From Taibaiella sp. KBW10 (GTDB lineage Bacteria > Bacteroidota > Bacteroidia > Chitinophagales > Chitinophagaceae): 55,593 nucleotides of DNA. Location of the stretch: contig NZ_QAJI01000009.1 of the NCBI RefSeq assembly GCF_003852495.1, positions 4,800 to 60,392 on the forward strand, written 5' to 3'. Position 1 is the first letter of the stretch. Every line of letters begins with the position of its first letter. The position numbers and the translations under genes are program-made. The notes under the pieces were generated by a model. The model had not been told where the DNA came from, searched no databases, and worked only from the letters and a program-made list of their open reading frames with translations. Below, piece after piece: positions 34,754 through 43,439 of this stretch.

Positions 34754-35268
34754 ATTCTGTTCTTGTAGTTTTCAGAGGTAAAGATAATGTTTTGATTATT
34801 AGTTAATTGCATAAGTACAATCTTCTGTATTGCAGAATTGAACAAGTACGGTATTATAATTGAAAATACTGCAATTTTTACCTAAAAAATAGAATAGACA
34901 GATGGTCTAAGTCTCGTGGAAAGATGAGCTGCAGTATGATCGACCGCTTGATTACGGCTATTGGCTTGGCTTTTGCCGGTTAGCGCAATAAACTTTGGAG
35001 CGTGTATCTTCCCTGGGCGCCGCCTGGCACTTGATAATCCTGAATTGATCTTGTTCAGTAATCGTATTGGACTTGTACTCCAGTTTTAAATATCGTGTTT
35101 AACTCACACTAAATTTGACAAATCGCAGCTTAGGGAATAGTGAGCAGCATTTGTTTTTTATCACAACTTTTCCTTGGTTACGACTTGTAGTTTTCAATAT
35201 GCCTACCTGAGCTGTTACCGTATCGTTTTTTCTTGTACTAACCATTTATTAATCATTCAATCCTTTTT
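34754..35268. other. Divergent intergenic region, no gene
   Basis: 515 nt between the TPR-kinase and the truncated secreted protein gene. No open frame with a start and coding character was found on either strand. On the minus strand TATGTTTG (34754-34747) matches TAnnTTTG but overlaps the annotated kinase start. TAGTTTTC near 35188 may be part of a plus-strand promoter. Confidence 0.35.
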
Positions 35269-35493
35269 ATGAAGCAAAATCTACTTTTAAGGGTACTGAC
35301 AATTAATTTATTGCTTGGGGGCTCTTTGTTTGCACAAAATCCCGGAGGTGTGCCGGTTGCGGCCTGGTACCGGGCCGATGTGCCAGCTAATCTGTGCTCC
35401 GATGCTGGATTTACCACTACAGAAATGAACAACTTTGAGGTAACCATTACTCCGGAAGGTGCCATGATTACACAGAAGATTGTGAAGGAATAA
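35269..35493 (+). pseudogene. Miniature secreted protein, likely internal-deletion remnant of a T9SS adhesin
   Basis: 74 residues. The N-terminus is a signal peptide (MKQNLLLRVLTINLLLGGSLFAQ) followed by NPGGVPVAAWYRADVPANLC, which resembles the start of large LamG/adhesin-type surface proteins (PGG..G...WYRAD). It then jumps to FEVTITPEGAMITQKIVKE, which looks like the final strands of a T9SS type A sorting domain. The middle of the protein, which in such adhesins is hundreds of residues, appears to be missing, with the frame preserved. A clean terminator follows. It may still be transcribed as a tiny exported peptide. Confidence 0.6.
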
Positions 35494-35917
35494 TCATTTG
35501 GAACGCTTTTTAGCGCTTCAATAAGACATATAATTATATTAAGATTTTCATTTTTAGTGCTTGAACAAAGCCGGGAGCGGGTATCTACCCGCTCCTTTTC
35601 TATTATACCCGATCGATCATTTGAAAACTTTTTCATCTGCAAGACCAGAAGCGATTAAGCTTCCGATTAGTATATTTTACCAGAATTATTTAAGTCTGCA
35701 CTGCTGAAATTAGGGCGATGTGTTTTTATTATTTACGCGAAGGGAGTCGCCTTCTATTGCAATAATATATCATATCCTTCAGCCTTAATAACAGGCATTT
35801 AAAATAATAAAATGTGTTTAGGCATCTAAGATATATGTTGTTACATACGTCTTCCTAATCTGGGAATTATCCCGATTGCGACATTCTTTTCCAAGAACAA
35901 TAAAAAAGACATTATTT
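35494..35917. other. Intergenic region with terminator, no gene
   Basis: 424 nt between the miniature protein and the next T9SS gene. It holds the terminator at 35574-35599, then AT-rich sequence with an imperfect small hairpin (GCGAAGGGAGTCGC near 35739). No promoter box could be assigned with confidence. Confidence 0.35.
35574..35599 (+). terminator. Terminator after the miniature secreted protein gene
   Basis: GGAGCGGGTA pairs perfectly (10 bp) with TACCCGCTCC, then TTTTC. It lies about 80 nt after the stop of the remnant gene. Confidence 0.75.
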
Positions 35918-36757
35918 ATGAAAACGATGAAACCCTTTATACTCGTGCTTTCAATCTTTAGTTTACTATTGATGAACAAGTACACGTACGGCCAAATAAC
36001 CCCATTACCTTATTATGAGAATTTTGACAACTCCGCAAATTTGCGCTGGACAACCTACTCATTCGGTACCGTTGATGCGGATGACTTTCCCTGGTATATA
36101 ACAATACACAACCCCTATAGCCCGGCTTTCTCCATGATGCACACTTGCAATTCGAGTACGACACAAGCAAATAACTGGGCTGTTTGCCAAAAGCAGTTTT
36201 CCTTCACCGCTGGGGGTAGAATAGATTCTATCCGAACTTGGATTTCGAGCGTCCATCCACCGGCTATTGGTGATACGATTGGTATTTACCTGCTCTCCGG
36301 TAATCCTGACCCATCTTTGGCGACTTCTAAAATATTGCTGCAAGATTTCAGAGGTCCTAACTTTCAGACAGACATTTGGGCAAAAACAACGAATATCCCC
36401 ATTCCGCCAAGCCCCGGTAAGAGTTATATTGCCTTTAGGTATAAAACAGCCAATAATTGTATCAATATTTTTTTGGACAACATGCATCTATCCGGAAGTG
36501 GCCCTACTGGAATAACTGAGCGATTCAAGGCCGGTAAGGATTTTAAAGCCGTACCCAATCCTGTTGTGAATACCCTGACCATTCAAAGTAAGCAACAATT
36601 TGAAACAGTCCATATTTATGATGTTGTAGGACAAAAAGTACATACGCAAACTTTCGCACGCCAGATCGATATCTCCTTTTTATCACCGGGAATTTATTTC
36701 TTAGAATTAATTGACCACAATAAGAATAGAGGTATTGAGAAAATTGTGAAGCAGTAG
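35918..36757 (+). CDS. Secreted protein with T9SS sorting domain
   Basis: 279 residues from the ATG at 35918, where the signal peptide MKTMKPFILVLSIFSLLLMN begins; a frame start 14 codons upstream would bury the signal. After about residue 28 (TPLPYYENFDNSANLRWT) comes a single beta-rich domain typical of choice-of-anchor or MAM-like surface modules, with WYITIHNPYSPAFSMMH and NCINIFLDNMHLSG. The final 75 residues are a type A sorting domain (FKAVPNPVVNTLTIQS ... LSPGIYFLELIDHNKNRGIEKIVKQ). No enzyme motif was seen. Monocistronic. Confidence 0.8.
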   Translation: MKTMKPFILVLSIFSLLLMNKYTYGQITPLPYYENFDNSANLRWTTYSFGTVDADDFPWYITIHNPYSPAFSMMHTCNSSTTQANNWAVCQKQFSFTAGGRIDSIRTWISSVHPPAIGDTIGIYLLSGNPDPSLATSKILLQDFRGPNFQTDIWAKTTNIPIPPSPGKSYIAFRYKTANNCINIFLDNMHLSGSGPTGITERFKAGKDFKAVPNPVVNTLTIQSKQQFETVHIYDVVGQKVHTQTFARQIDISFLSPGIYFLELIDHNKNRGIEKIVKQ

Positions 36758-36970
36758 TTTGATAATTTTGGTACGGACAGTACTATTAAAGTTGCGCGAA
36801 AGTTGCCGGTGATTGGTGTTGTTCGCGATCCTGATTCAAATGCCAAAACCAATATTAGGTGCTTAGTTTATCATTGGCATTCTGATCGGCTTGGCTTGTA
36901 CAAGATTATCCTGTGGGATAAACCAAGTCGAATCCGTTTGTTATCTTTACCGGAGATTTATATTGTGATC

Positions 36971-37654
36971 ATGTTTAATCTCCTGATAGTTGAAGACGAC
37001 GAGCGCATAGCCGCACTGGTCAAGCGTGGCTTGGAAGAACACGGCTACACGGTTACGGTGGCTTATGACGGAATTTCCGGCAGGAAACTAGCCCTTAACA
37101 ATGCATTTGACCTTATTATCACAGATATTGTCCTGCCTAAAATGGATGGATTGGATCTGTGCAGGGAGATCCGCAGTGAAAAACCCGGTATACCAATCAT
37201 TATGCTGACGGCCCTCGGAACTACAGATGATAAAGTAGAAGGCTTTGACGCCGGAGCGGATGATTACCTGGTAAAACCCTTCGAGTTCCGTGAGTTGCAT
37301 GTACGGATAAGAGCATTATTAAAACGACAAAACAGTAACAAAAATACCCAGGGATTTTTACTAAAATATGCTGATCTTGAAATGAACCTGCATACCAAGA
37401 TCGTAAAACGCAACAACAAAGAAATCTCCCTTACCCCCAAAGAACTGAACTTACTGCAATACATGATGCAAAATCCGGAAAGAGTTTTGTCCAGAGTGGA
37501 AATAGCGGAGGATGTATGGGCAACCACTTTTGACACGGGTACGAACTTCATTGACGTGTATATCAATTATCTCCGTAAAAAGATTGACCGCGATTTCGAT
37601 ACCAAGCTCATACATACCCGACCCGGTTTAGGTTTTATATTTAAAAAGGGTTGA
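36971..37654 (+). CDS. OmpR-family response regulator
   Basis: 227 residues from the ATG at 36971, where the receiver domain begins (MFNLLIVEDDERIAALVKRG); upstream in-frame codons are not part of the domain. Acidic pocket Asp9-Asp10, phosphoacceptor Asp52 in ITDIVLPKMDG, Lys in DDYLVKPFEFREL. The C-terminal OmpR winged helix shows EISLTPKELNLLQYMMQNP and a C-terminal HTRPGLGFIFKKG. It is followed at once by its sensor kinase and then by a metal-type efflux operon, so it probably activates that efflux system, like CusR/CopR. Confidence 0.93.
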   Translation: MFNLLIVEDDERIAALVKRGLEEHGYTVTVAYDGISGRKLALNNAFDLIITDIVLPKMDGLDLCREIRSEKPGIPIIMLTALGTTDDKVEGFDAGADDYLVKPFEFRELHVRIRALLKRQNSNKNTQGFLLKYADLEMNLHTKIVKRNNKEISLTPKELNLLQYMMQNPERVLSRVEIAEDVWATTFDTGTNFIDVYINYLRKKIDRDFDTKLIHTRPGLGFIFKKG

Positions 37655-37656
37655 CC

Positions 37657-39024
37657 ATGCAGATCAAAACAAGGCTTACTTTGCTCTTTACCGCTTTGGT
37701 AGCTACGCTACTCCTGGCCTTCGCCCTGACGGTCTATTTTTCTTCGTCCGAAACACGCGAAGAGGAATACTTCAAAAGGCTACGGCAACAGGCTGCAACT
37801 AAAGCCAATCTTCTGTTTGATACCAAGATCACCCCAAATGTATTACAGCTTATTTACAAAAATGCGCCCAATGCCTTATTTCAGGAAGAAGTCGCTATTT
37901 ACGATACTGCGTTTCATCTTTTATACCACGATGCGGTCGAAATAGATAAGGTAAAAGAAACAATGGGTATGATCGATAGCATTATTGCCCGGAAAGAAAT
38001 ACAGTTTTATATCGGTGAGATACAGGTCGTAGGATTTCTGTACGAACATGACGGCGGCCACTATGTGATTACTGCCGCCTCAAAAGATGAATACGGGCTG
38101 ACGAAGCTGGCCGACCTGCGTTATACAATCATCATTGCATTACTCGTGGCCGTAATCATCATTTTTCTTGCCGGCCAATTCCTTGCTAAGAAATCCTTGC
38201 AACCGGTTTCTACCCTGGTGGGGAAAGTTCAGAAGATTACCGCGACCAACCTCGATCTGCGTGTGGATGAGGGAGACCGAAAAGATGAGATTGCAGCATT
38301 GGCCATAACGTTCAATGAAATGCTCAACAGATTGGAACATTCCTTCGATGCGCAAAAGCGTTTTGTATCCAATATCTCGCATGAATTAAGAACCCCTTTA
38401 ACGGCTATGCTTGCTGAACTGCAACTGACCGCAGAGAAAAAGAGAGATACAGAAGAATACCAAGCAGTAATAGCCCATACGATTACAGATACCCAAAAGC
38501 TGATCCGGCTTTCCAACAGTCTGCTGGACCTGGCTAAAGCTAATTACGATGAAACGGAAATCTCTTTTAAAAATATCCGACTCGACGAGCTTTTGTTAGA
38601 CGCCCGTATGGATGTGCTGCATAATCAACCACATTACAAAGTGAATATTACTTTTGAACAGGAAATTGATCATGATAAGGATATCTCCGTACATGGCAAT
38701 GAGTACCTGTTAAAAGTAGCTTTCATCAATCTTATGGAAAACGGATGCAAATTTTCCGAAGATCTTCAAAGCACCGTTTTCATTTCTTACGACAGGGAAA
38801 ATATACTGCTGCGCTTTGCAGACAAAGGGGTAGGGATAAGCGCTGAAGAACTACCTTATATTTTTACCCCATTCTACCGGGGCGCCAATAAAAAATTTGC
38901 CGATGGGAATGGCATCGGATTATCCCTGACGCAGAAAATTGTTGAACTACACAAGGGGCACATTTCAGTGGTCTCAAAGGAAAAAGAAGGCACTACTTTT
39001 ACGATTACTTTACCGCATAACTGA
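37657..39024 (+). CDS. HAMP-domain sensor histidine kinase (CusS-like role)
   Basis: 455 residues from the ATG at 37657, two nt after the regulator stop; a TTG at 37651 also fits. Two transmembrane helices (LTLLFTALVATLLLAFALTVYF and YTIIIALLVAVIIIFLAGQFL) flank a periplasmic domain of about 120 residues. HAMP (KKSLQPVSTLVGKVQKITATN), HisKA (KRFVSNISHELRTPLTAML, His in SHELRTP) and HATPase_c (NLMENGCKFS, FADKGVGIS, GNGIGLSLTQKI) follow. The position between the regulator and the RND operon suggests it senses periplasmic metal or another efflux substrate. The ligand residues are not identifiable. Confidence 0.93.
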   Translation: MQIKTRLTLLFTALVATLLLAFALTVYFSSSETREEEYFKRLRQQAATKANLLFDTKITPNVLQLIYKNAPNALFQEEVAIYDTAFHLLYHDAVEIDKVKETMGMIDSIIARKEIQFYIGEIQVVGFLYEHDGGHYVITAASKDEYGLTKLADLRYTIIIALLVAVIIIFLAGQFLAKKSLQPVSTLVGKVQKITATNLDLRVDEGDRKDEIAALAITFNEMLNRLEHSFDAQKRFVSNISHELRTPLTAMLAELQLTAEKKRDTEEYQAVIAHTITDTQKLIRLSNSLLDLAKANYDETEISFKNIRLDELLLDARMDVLHNQPHYKVNITFEQEIDHDKDISVHGNEYLLKVAFINLMENGCKFSEDLQSTVFISYDRENILLRFADKGVGISAEELPYIFTPFYRGANKKFADGNGIGLSLTQKIVELHKGHISVVSKEKEGTTFTITLPHN

Positions 39025-39070
39025 TTTTGCCTGCTCTAATAAAATTCTAATAACATTCTATAGCTCCTCT

Positions 39071-39094
39071 AACGGCTCCTGTACAGGAGCCGTT
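39071..39094. repeat. 24-bp perfect palindrome before the efflux operon
   Basis: Each strand reads AACGGCTCCTGT followed by its complement, an exact two-fold symmetric sequence with no spacer. It ends one base before a TAnnTTTG box. It may be a regulator-binding site; as RNA it would be a 10-bp stem with a GTAC loop and could also end the two-component operon. Confidence 0.6.
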
Positions 39095-39095
39095 C

Positions 39096-39103
39096 TACTT
39101 TTG
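39096..39103 (+). promoter_or_regulatory. Putative -7 promoter element of the efflux operon
   Basis: TACTTTTG, an exact TAnnTTTG match, lies about 60 nt before the adaptor ATG and directly after the palindrome, which covers the -33 position. A recognisable -33 TTG is missing, as expected for an activated promoter. Confidence 0.5.
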
Positions 39104-39162
39104 CACCCGTACCTAAGTGGCCGTGCCACTTGCCATTTTTATTAGATCATAATTTCCTTTAG

Positions 39163-40281
39163 ATGATGAACAATACTTTTCACGCCGCATTACTTGCAGG
39201 ATTATTTATAGCGCTCTCTTCCTGCCAGCATGATCAGAAAGAAAACAAAGCAGACGACTTTGTGCTGCGCGGCGATACGATATGCATTTTGCCTAATACC
39301 AATTTAAGTAAGAAACTAAAAATAGGTTCTGTTCAAAACGAACCCTATCGGCTTCAAATGCTCACTGCGGGTACGGTAAAAGCCATTCCTACACAATATG
39401 CAGAAATTGCGCCGCCTTTTCCCGGAAGAGTTACCAGATCGTATCTACGGCTGGGCATGAAAACCACGCCCGAAACGCCTCTGTTTGAGATCAGTGCTCC
39501 CGATTTTATTACCGCACAAAAGATCTTTTTCCAGGAAAAATCACAACTGGAACAGGCCAAAAAGAATTGGCAACGCCAGCAAGATCTTGTCGCACACGGG
39601 GTAGGAACACAAAAAGACCTGGAAGAAGCGCAGACCGCTTATGAGGTGGAAAAGAAAGAATATGAAAATGCCGTCATCGGCATCAAAATCTTTAAAGCCG
39701 ATCCCAACAGATTATCCTTGGGACAGGCGCTTGTGGTGCGCGCGCCCATATCAGGCGAAGTGGTTGAGAATAAAGTTGTGCTGGGCCAATTTATCAAGGA
39801 TGATGCGGCCAGTGTAGCCACTGTAGCCGAACTGTCTAAGATCTGGATCGTCGCACAGGTAAAAGAAAAGGATATCCGTTTTATTCATGAATTGGACGAA
39901 TGTACTATAGAAATTGCCGCATTGCCGGAACAACCTATTAAAGGAAAAGTATACCATGTCAATGAGATTGTAGATGAGGCTACGAGGAGTGTCGAAGTAC
40001 TGATAGAAGCGGATAATAAAAATCATACCTTAAAACCCGGTATGTATGTAACGGTAAATTTCATCGACGCACCCACTACCGCCATCCTTATCCCCGCAAA
40101 AGCGGTGCTGCAAATGGCCGATGCCAGCTTCGTATTCCTTGAAACGGCTTCTGGTAAATATATTAAACGTAAGATCGAAACCGCGGGTACCTCGGGAGAT
40201 AAAGTTGTTGTCAAATCGGGTCTGAACACCGGAGAACGGATTGTTACAGAAGGTGGGTTTTATTTACTCGATGCCAGATAG
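39163..40281 (+). CDS. Efflux RND periplasmic adaptor, lipoprotein (CusB/CzcB type)
   Basis: 372 residues. The lipoprotein signal (LLAGLFIALSSC, Cys near residue 21) anchors it in the inner membrane. The membrane-fusion fold is visible: beta-barrel and lipoyl parts (AEIAPPFPGRVTRSYLRLG, VVRAPISGEVVENKVVLGQFI) around a long coiled-coil hairpin (KIFFQEKSQLEQAKKNWQRQQDLVAHGVGTQKDLEEAQTAYEVEKKEYENAV). The C-terminal membrane-proximal domain shows KPGMYVTVNFI and NTGERIVTEGGFYLL. It links the RND pump to the outer-membrane channel. It is the first of three contiguous efflux genes. Confidence 0.93.
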   Translation: MMNNTFHAALLAGLFIALSSCQHDQKENKADDFVLRGDTICILPNTNLSKKLKIGSVQNEPYRLQMLTAGTVKAIPTQYAEIAPPFPGRVTRSYLRLGMKTTPETPLFEISAPDFITAQKIFFQEKSQLEQAKKNWQRQQDLVAHGVGTQKDLEEAQTAYEVEKKEYENAVIGIKIFKADPNRLSLGQALVVRAPISGEVVENKVVLGQFIKDDAASVATVAELSKIWIVAQVKEKDIRFIHELDECTIEIAALPEQPIKGKVYHVNEIVDEATRSVEVLIEADNKNHTLKPGMYVTVNFIDAPTTAILIPAKAVLQMADASFVFLETASGKYIKRKIETAGTSGDKVVVKSGLNTGERIVTEGGFYLLDAR

Positions 40282-40305
40282 TTAAACTCCCTCAAAAAAA
40301 GAACA

Positions 40306-43300
40306 ATGAAAAATTTACTATTGACTGCCATCCATAAACGATGGCTGCTTGCAGCGCTATTTGTACTACTGGCCGTTTTCGGGTATTACTCCTGGACGCA
40401 GCTGTCTATAGAAGCCTATCCCGACATCGCCGATGTTACTTCTCAGGTCGTTACACAAGTACCGGGACTAGCCGCCGAAGAAGTAGAGCAACAGATTACG
40501 ATCCCCATTGAGCGCGCACTGAACGGTATGCCGGGTATGCATGTCATGCGCAGCAAAAGTACCTTTGGCCTGTCTATCATTACTATTGTCTTCGACGATG
40601 GTATTGAAGACTATTGGGCCAGGCAGCGCATTACCGAGCGGCTGAACGATGTGGCACTTCCTTATGGCGCGCAGCCGGGTTTAGACCCGCTGACTTCACC
40701 TATCGGCGAAATCTATCGCTATATCATAGAGAGCAAAAATCATGATCTGCGCGAAATAACGGATCTGCAAAACTGGACCATCATTCCGCGAATTAAGCAA
40801 GTGTCGGGCGTAGCCGATGTGACTAATTTTGGAGGAATCACGACACAGTACCAGGTGGCACTTGATCCCCGTAAGCTGGAGCAGTACAACCTTTCGCTGG
40901 CGGAGGCTCAGGCGGCAATCAATAATAACAATGCCAATACCGGGGGCAGTGTGCTTCCGAGAGGAGATCTCGGTTATGTTGTGCGCGGTATCGGCCTGGT
41001 AAAGACATTAGATGGGCTGGGCAATATCGTCGTAAAAACGATTGATGGTGTTCCTGTTTTCCTCAAAGATGTAGGTACGCTGAAATACGGTAATCTGGAG
41101 CGTAAAGGGATATTGGGCTATACCGACAGAAAGGTAAACTACAGCGAGGGAGATGAGGGTATTGTCTTAATGCTAAAGGGGCAAAACCCTTCCAAAGTGC
41201 TGGATGGCATTCATGAAGCGGTGGATGACCTGAACAATAATATTCTTCCGGAAGGTGTAACCATACGACCTTATCTTGATCGTACCAATCTTGTTCATAC
41301 CACATTAAATACCGTTTCCCATACACTGCTGGAAGGTATGGCGCTGGTGATCATTGTCCTCATCGTCTTTCTGGGAAACTGGCGGGGTGCTTTAATTGTA
41401 GCGCTTACCATTCCTCTGGCACTGCTGATCGCCTTTGTGCTGATGCATCTTACCAATATACCCGCCAATTTGCTGTCCTTAGGCGCTATAGATTTTGGGA
41501 TCATCGTCGATGGTGCTATCGTCATGATGGAAACGATTTTAAAGAAACGCGAAGATAATCCCGGAGCAACATTACAGGAAACCTCCGTTGGGCAGCGAGC
41601 CGTAGCCGTGGCCAAACCTATTTTGTTCTCCACCATTATCATTATTACCGCCTATCTGCCATTGTTTTCTTTTGAGCGGGTAGAGAAAAAGCTATTCACC
41701 CCTATGGCATTTACCGTAGGCTATGCACTATTGGGTGCTTTGGCGGTGGCCCTATTGCTTATTCCCGGCCTGGCATTTGCCGTATATCGTAAGCCCCGTA
41801 AGCTTTATCATAACAAATGGCTGGAGCAGTTGACCACATCGTACTACAGCCGTATCCGCAAGATCATGCGTAAACCTAAGCAGGTTTTCATCCCTCTTGC
41901 TATCGTGCTGTGCGGCGCCATCGTGCTGTCTGCAACGGTTGGTAAGGATTTTTTGCCACCGCTGGATGAAGGCTCCATATGGGTACAGGTACAATTACCA
42001 CCGGGTCTGTCTTTAGAGAAATCAAGGGAAATGAGCGATAGCCTTAGGGCGCATACCATGAAATATGAAGAGGTCACTTATATGATGGTACAGGCCGGGC
42101 GTAATGATGATGGCACCGATCCCTGGACTGCTTCTCATTTTGAATGCAGTATTGGCTTAAAACCTTACGGACAGTGGCGACAAGGAAGAACGAAAGCCGA
42201 CCTGATCAGCGACCTGTCGCGGGAATATGCCGCTATGCCGGGCTATACCGTAGGCTTTAGCCAACCCATGATCGATGGTGTAATGGATAAAATCGCAGGG
42301 GCACATAGTGAATTGGTCGTAAAGATATACGGAGACGATTTTAAAGAGACCCGCCGTATTGCAGAAGCTGTATTAAGTACGCTCAAAAAAATAAAAGGAG
42401 CGGCAGACTTGGCCATCGACCAGGAGCCCCCGTTACCACAGCTGCAGATCTCCGTCGACAGGGATGCGGTAGCCCGGTATGGGCTTAATGTGAACGACGT
42501 AAGTGAACTGATTGAAGTCGCTATCGGCGGCAAAGCGGTTTCCCAGGTATTCGTGGGCAACAAAGTGTATGATGTGATCTGCCGGTATGATGAAGACAGT
42601 CGCAATACACCGGAAAAGATCGCTAACCTGATGTTGACTTCCCAAACCGGCGCTAAAATACCCTTGTCGCAAATCGCGGTGGTAAAGACGGCTACCGGAG
42701 AAAGCACCATTACCCGGGAAATGAATAAACGCCACCTGACCGTAAAACTGAACCTGCGGGGCAATGACCTGAATTCTTTCTTAAAGGAAGCGCAGTCCAA
42801 AATCGAAAGTAATATCAAATATGACCACAGCACCTATGCCATCAAATGGGGAGGGCAATTTGAAAACCAGAACAGGGCATATGCCAAGCTGATGGTCATT
42901 GTACCGCTGGCATTGGCGATTATGTTCCTCTTGTTGTACAGTGCCTTTGGGAAATTCCGGCAGGCTGGGCTGGTGCTTTCTATTGTACCGCTTGCCATAT
43001 TCGGAGGCATGTTGGCCCTGAATATCCGGGGCATGACGCTTAATGTCTCTTCCGCAGTGGGTTTCATTGCACTGTTCGGAGTAGCGATCCAAAACGGGGT
43101 GATCCTTGTTTCGCATATTAATGACCTGAGAAAAAAAGGATACGAACTGTCGATAGCGGTAATGGAAGGGGCTAAACACCGGTTTCGTCCGGTACTCATG
43201 ACCGCAACGGTTGCCGCTCTGGGCTTATTACCTGCCTCGCTGGCCACCGGCATTGGTTCCGATGTGCAGCGTCCCCTGGCTACGGTGATCGTTTACGGAT

Positions 43301-43422
43301 TATTTGTGGCTACAGCAATTACACTCTTCGTATTGCCTGCATTGTACTACCTGATAGAACGCAAATGGGGCAAACAAGATTATACCGTACAGACCTTGGA
43401 CGGTGATAAAGATGATATTTAA
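40306..43422 (+). CDS. CusA/CzcA-family heavy-metal RND efflux pump
   Basis: 1038 residues, inner-membrane trimeric proton-driven pump with twelve transmembrane helices. The first helix (WLLAALFVLLAVFGYYSW) is followed by the periplasmic entry (SIEAYPDIADVTSQVVTQVPGLAAEEVEQQITIPIE), the HME signature. The proton-relay helix reads NLLSLGAIDFGIIVDGAIVMME, the heavy-metal-efflux variant. Whether the cargo is Cu/Ag or Zn/Co/Cd/Ni cannot be decided by eye. It follows the adaptor by 24 nt and precedes the channel by 17 nt. Confidence 0.95.
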   Translation: MKNLLLTAIHKRWLLAALFVLLAVFGYYSWTQLSIEAYPDIADVTSQVVTQVPGLAAEEVEQQITIPIERALNGMPGMHVMRSKSTFGLSIITIVFDDGIEDYWARQRITERLNDVALPYGAQPGLDPLTSPIGEIYRYIIESKNHDLREITDLQNWTIIPRIKQVSGVADVTNFGGITTQYQVALDPRKLEQYNLSLAEAQAAINNNNANTGGSVLPRGDLGYVVRGIGLVKTLDGLGNIVVKTIDGVPVFLKDVGTLKYGNLERKGILGYTDRKVNYSEGDEGIVLMLKGQNPSKVLDGIHEAVDDLNNNILPEGVTIRPYLDRTNLVHTTLNTVSHTLLEGMALVIIVLIVFLGNWRGALIVALTIPLALLIAFVLMHLTNIPANLLSLGAIDFGIIVDGAIVMMETILKKREDNPGATLQETSVGQRAVAVAKPILFSTIIIITAYLPLFSFERVEKKLFTPMAFTVGYALLGALAVALLLIPGLAFAVYRKPRKLYHNKWLEQLTTSYYSRIRKIMRKPKQVFIPLAIVLCGAIVLSATVGKDFLPPLDEGSIWVQVQLPPGLSLEKSREMSDSLRAHTMKYEEVTYMMVQAGRNDDGTDPWTASHFECSIGLKPYGQWRQGRTKADLISDLSREYAAMPGYTVGFSQPMIDGVMDKIAGAHSELVVKIYGDDFKETRRIAEAVLSTLKKIKGAADLAIDQEPPLPQLQISVDRDAVARYGLNVNDVSELIEVAIGGKAVSQVFVGNKVYDVICRYDEDSRNTPEKIANLMLTSQTGAKIPLSQIAVVKTATGESTITREMNKRHLTVKLNLRGNDLNSFLKEAQSKIESNIKYDHSTYAIKWGGQFENQNRAYAKLMVIVPLALAIMFLLLYSAFGKFRQAGLVLSIVPLAIFGGMLALNIRGMTLNVSSAVGFIALFGVAIQNGVILVSHINDLRKKGYELSIAVMEGAKHRFRPVLMTATVAALGLLPASLATGIGSDVQRPLATVIVYGLFVATAITLFVLPALYYLIERKWGKQDYTVQTLDGDKDDI

Positions 43423-43439
43423 CCCTCAAAAATGAAATA

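Noticed and set aside
39071-39094. Palindrome as a simple terminator of the two-component genes
   Set aside because: There is no real T-run after it and a perfect -7 box follows at once; a terminator role was kept only as an alternative.
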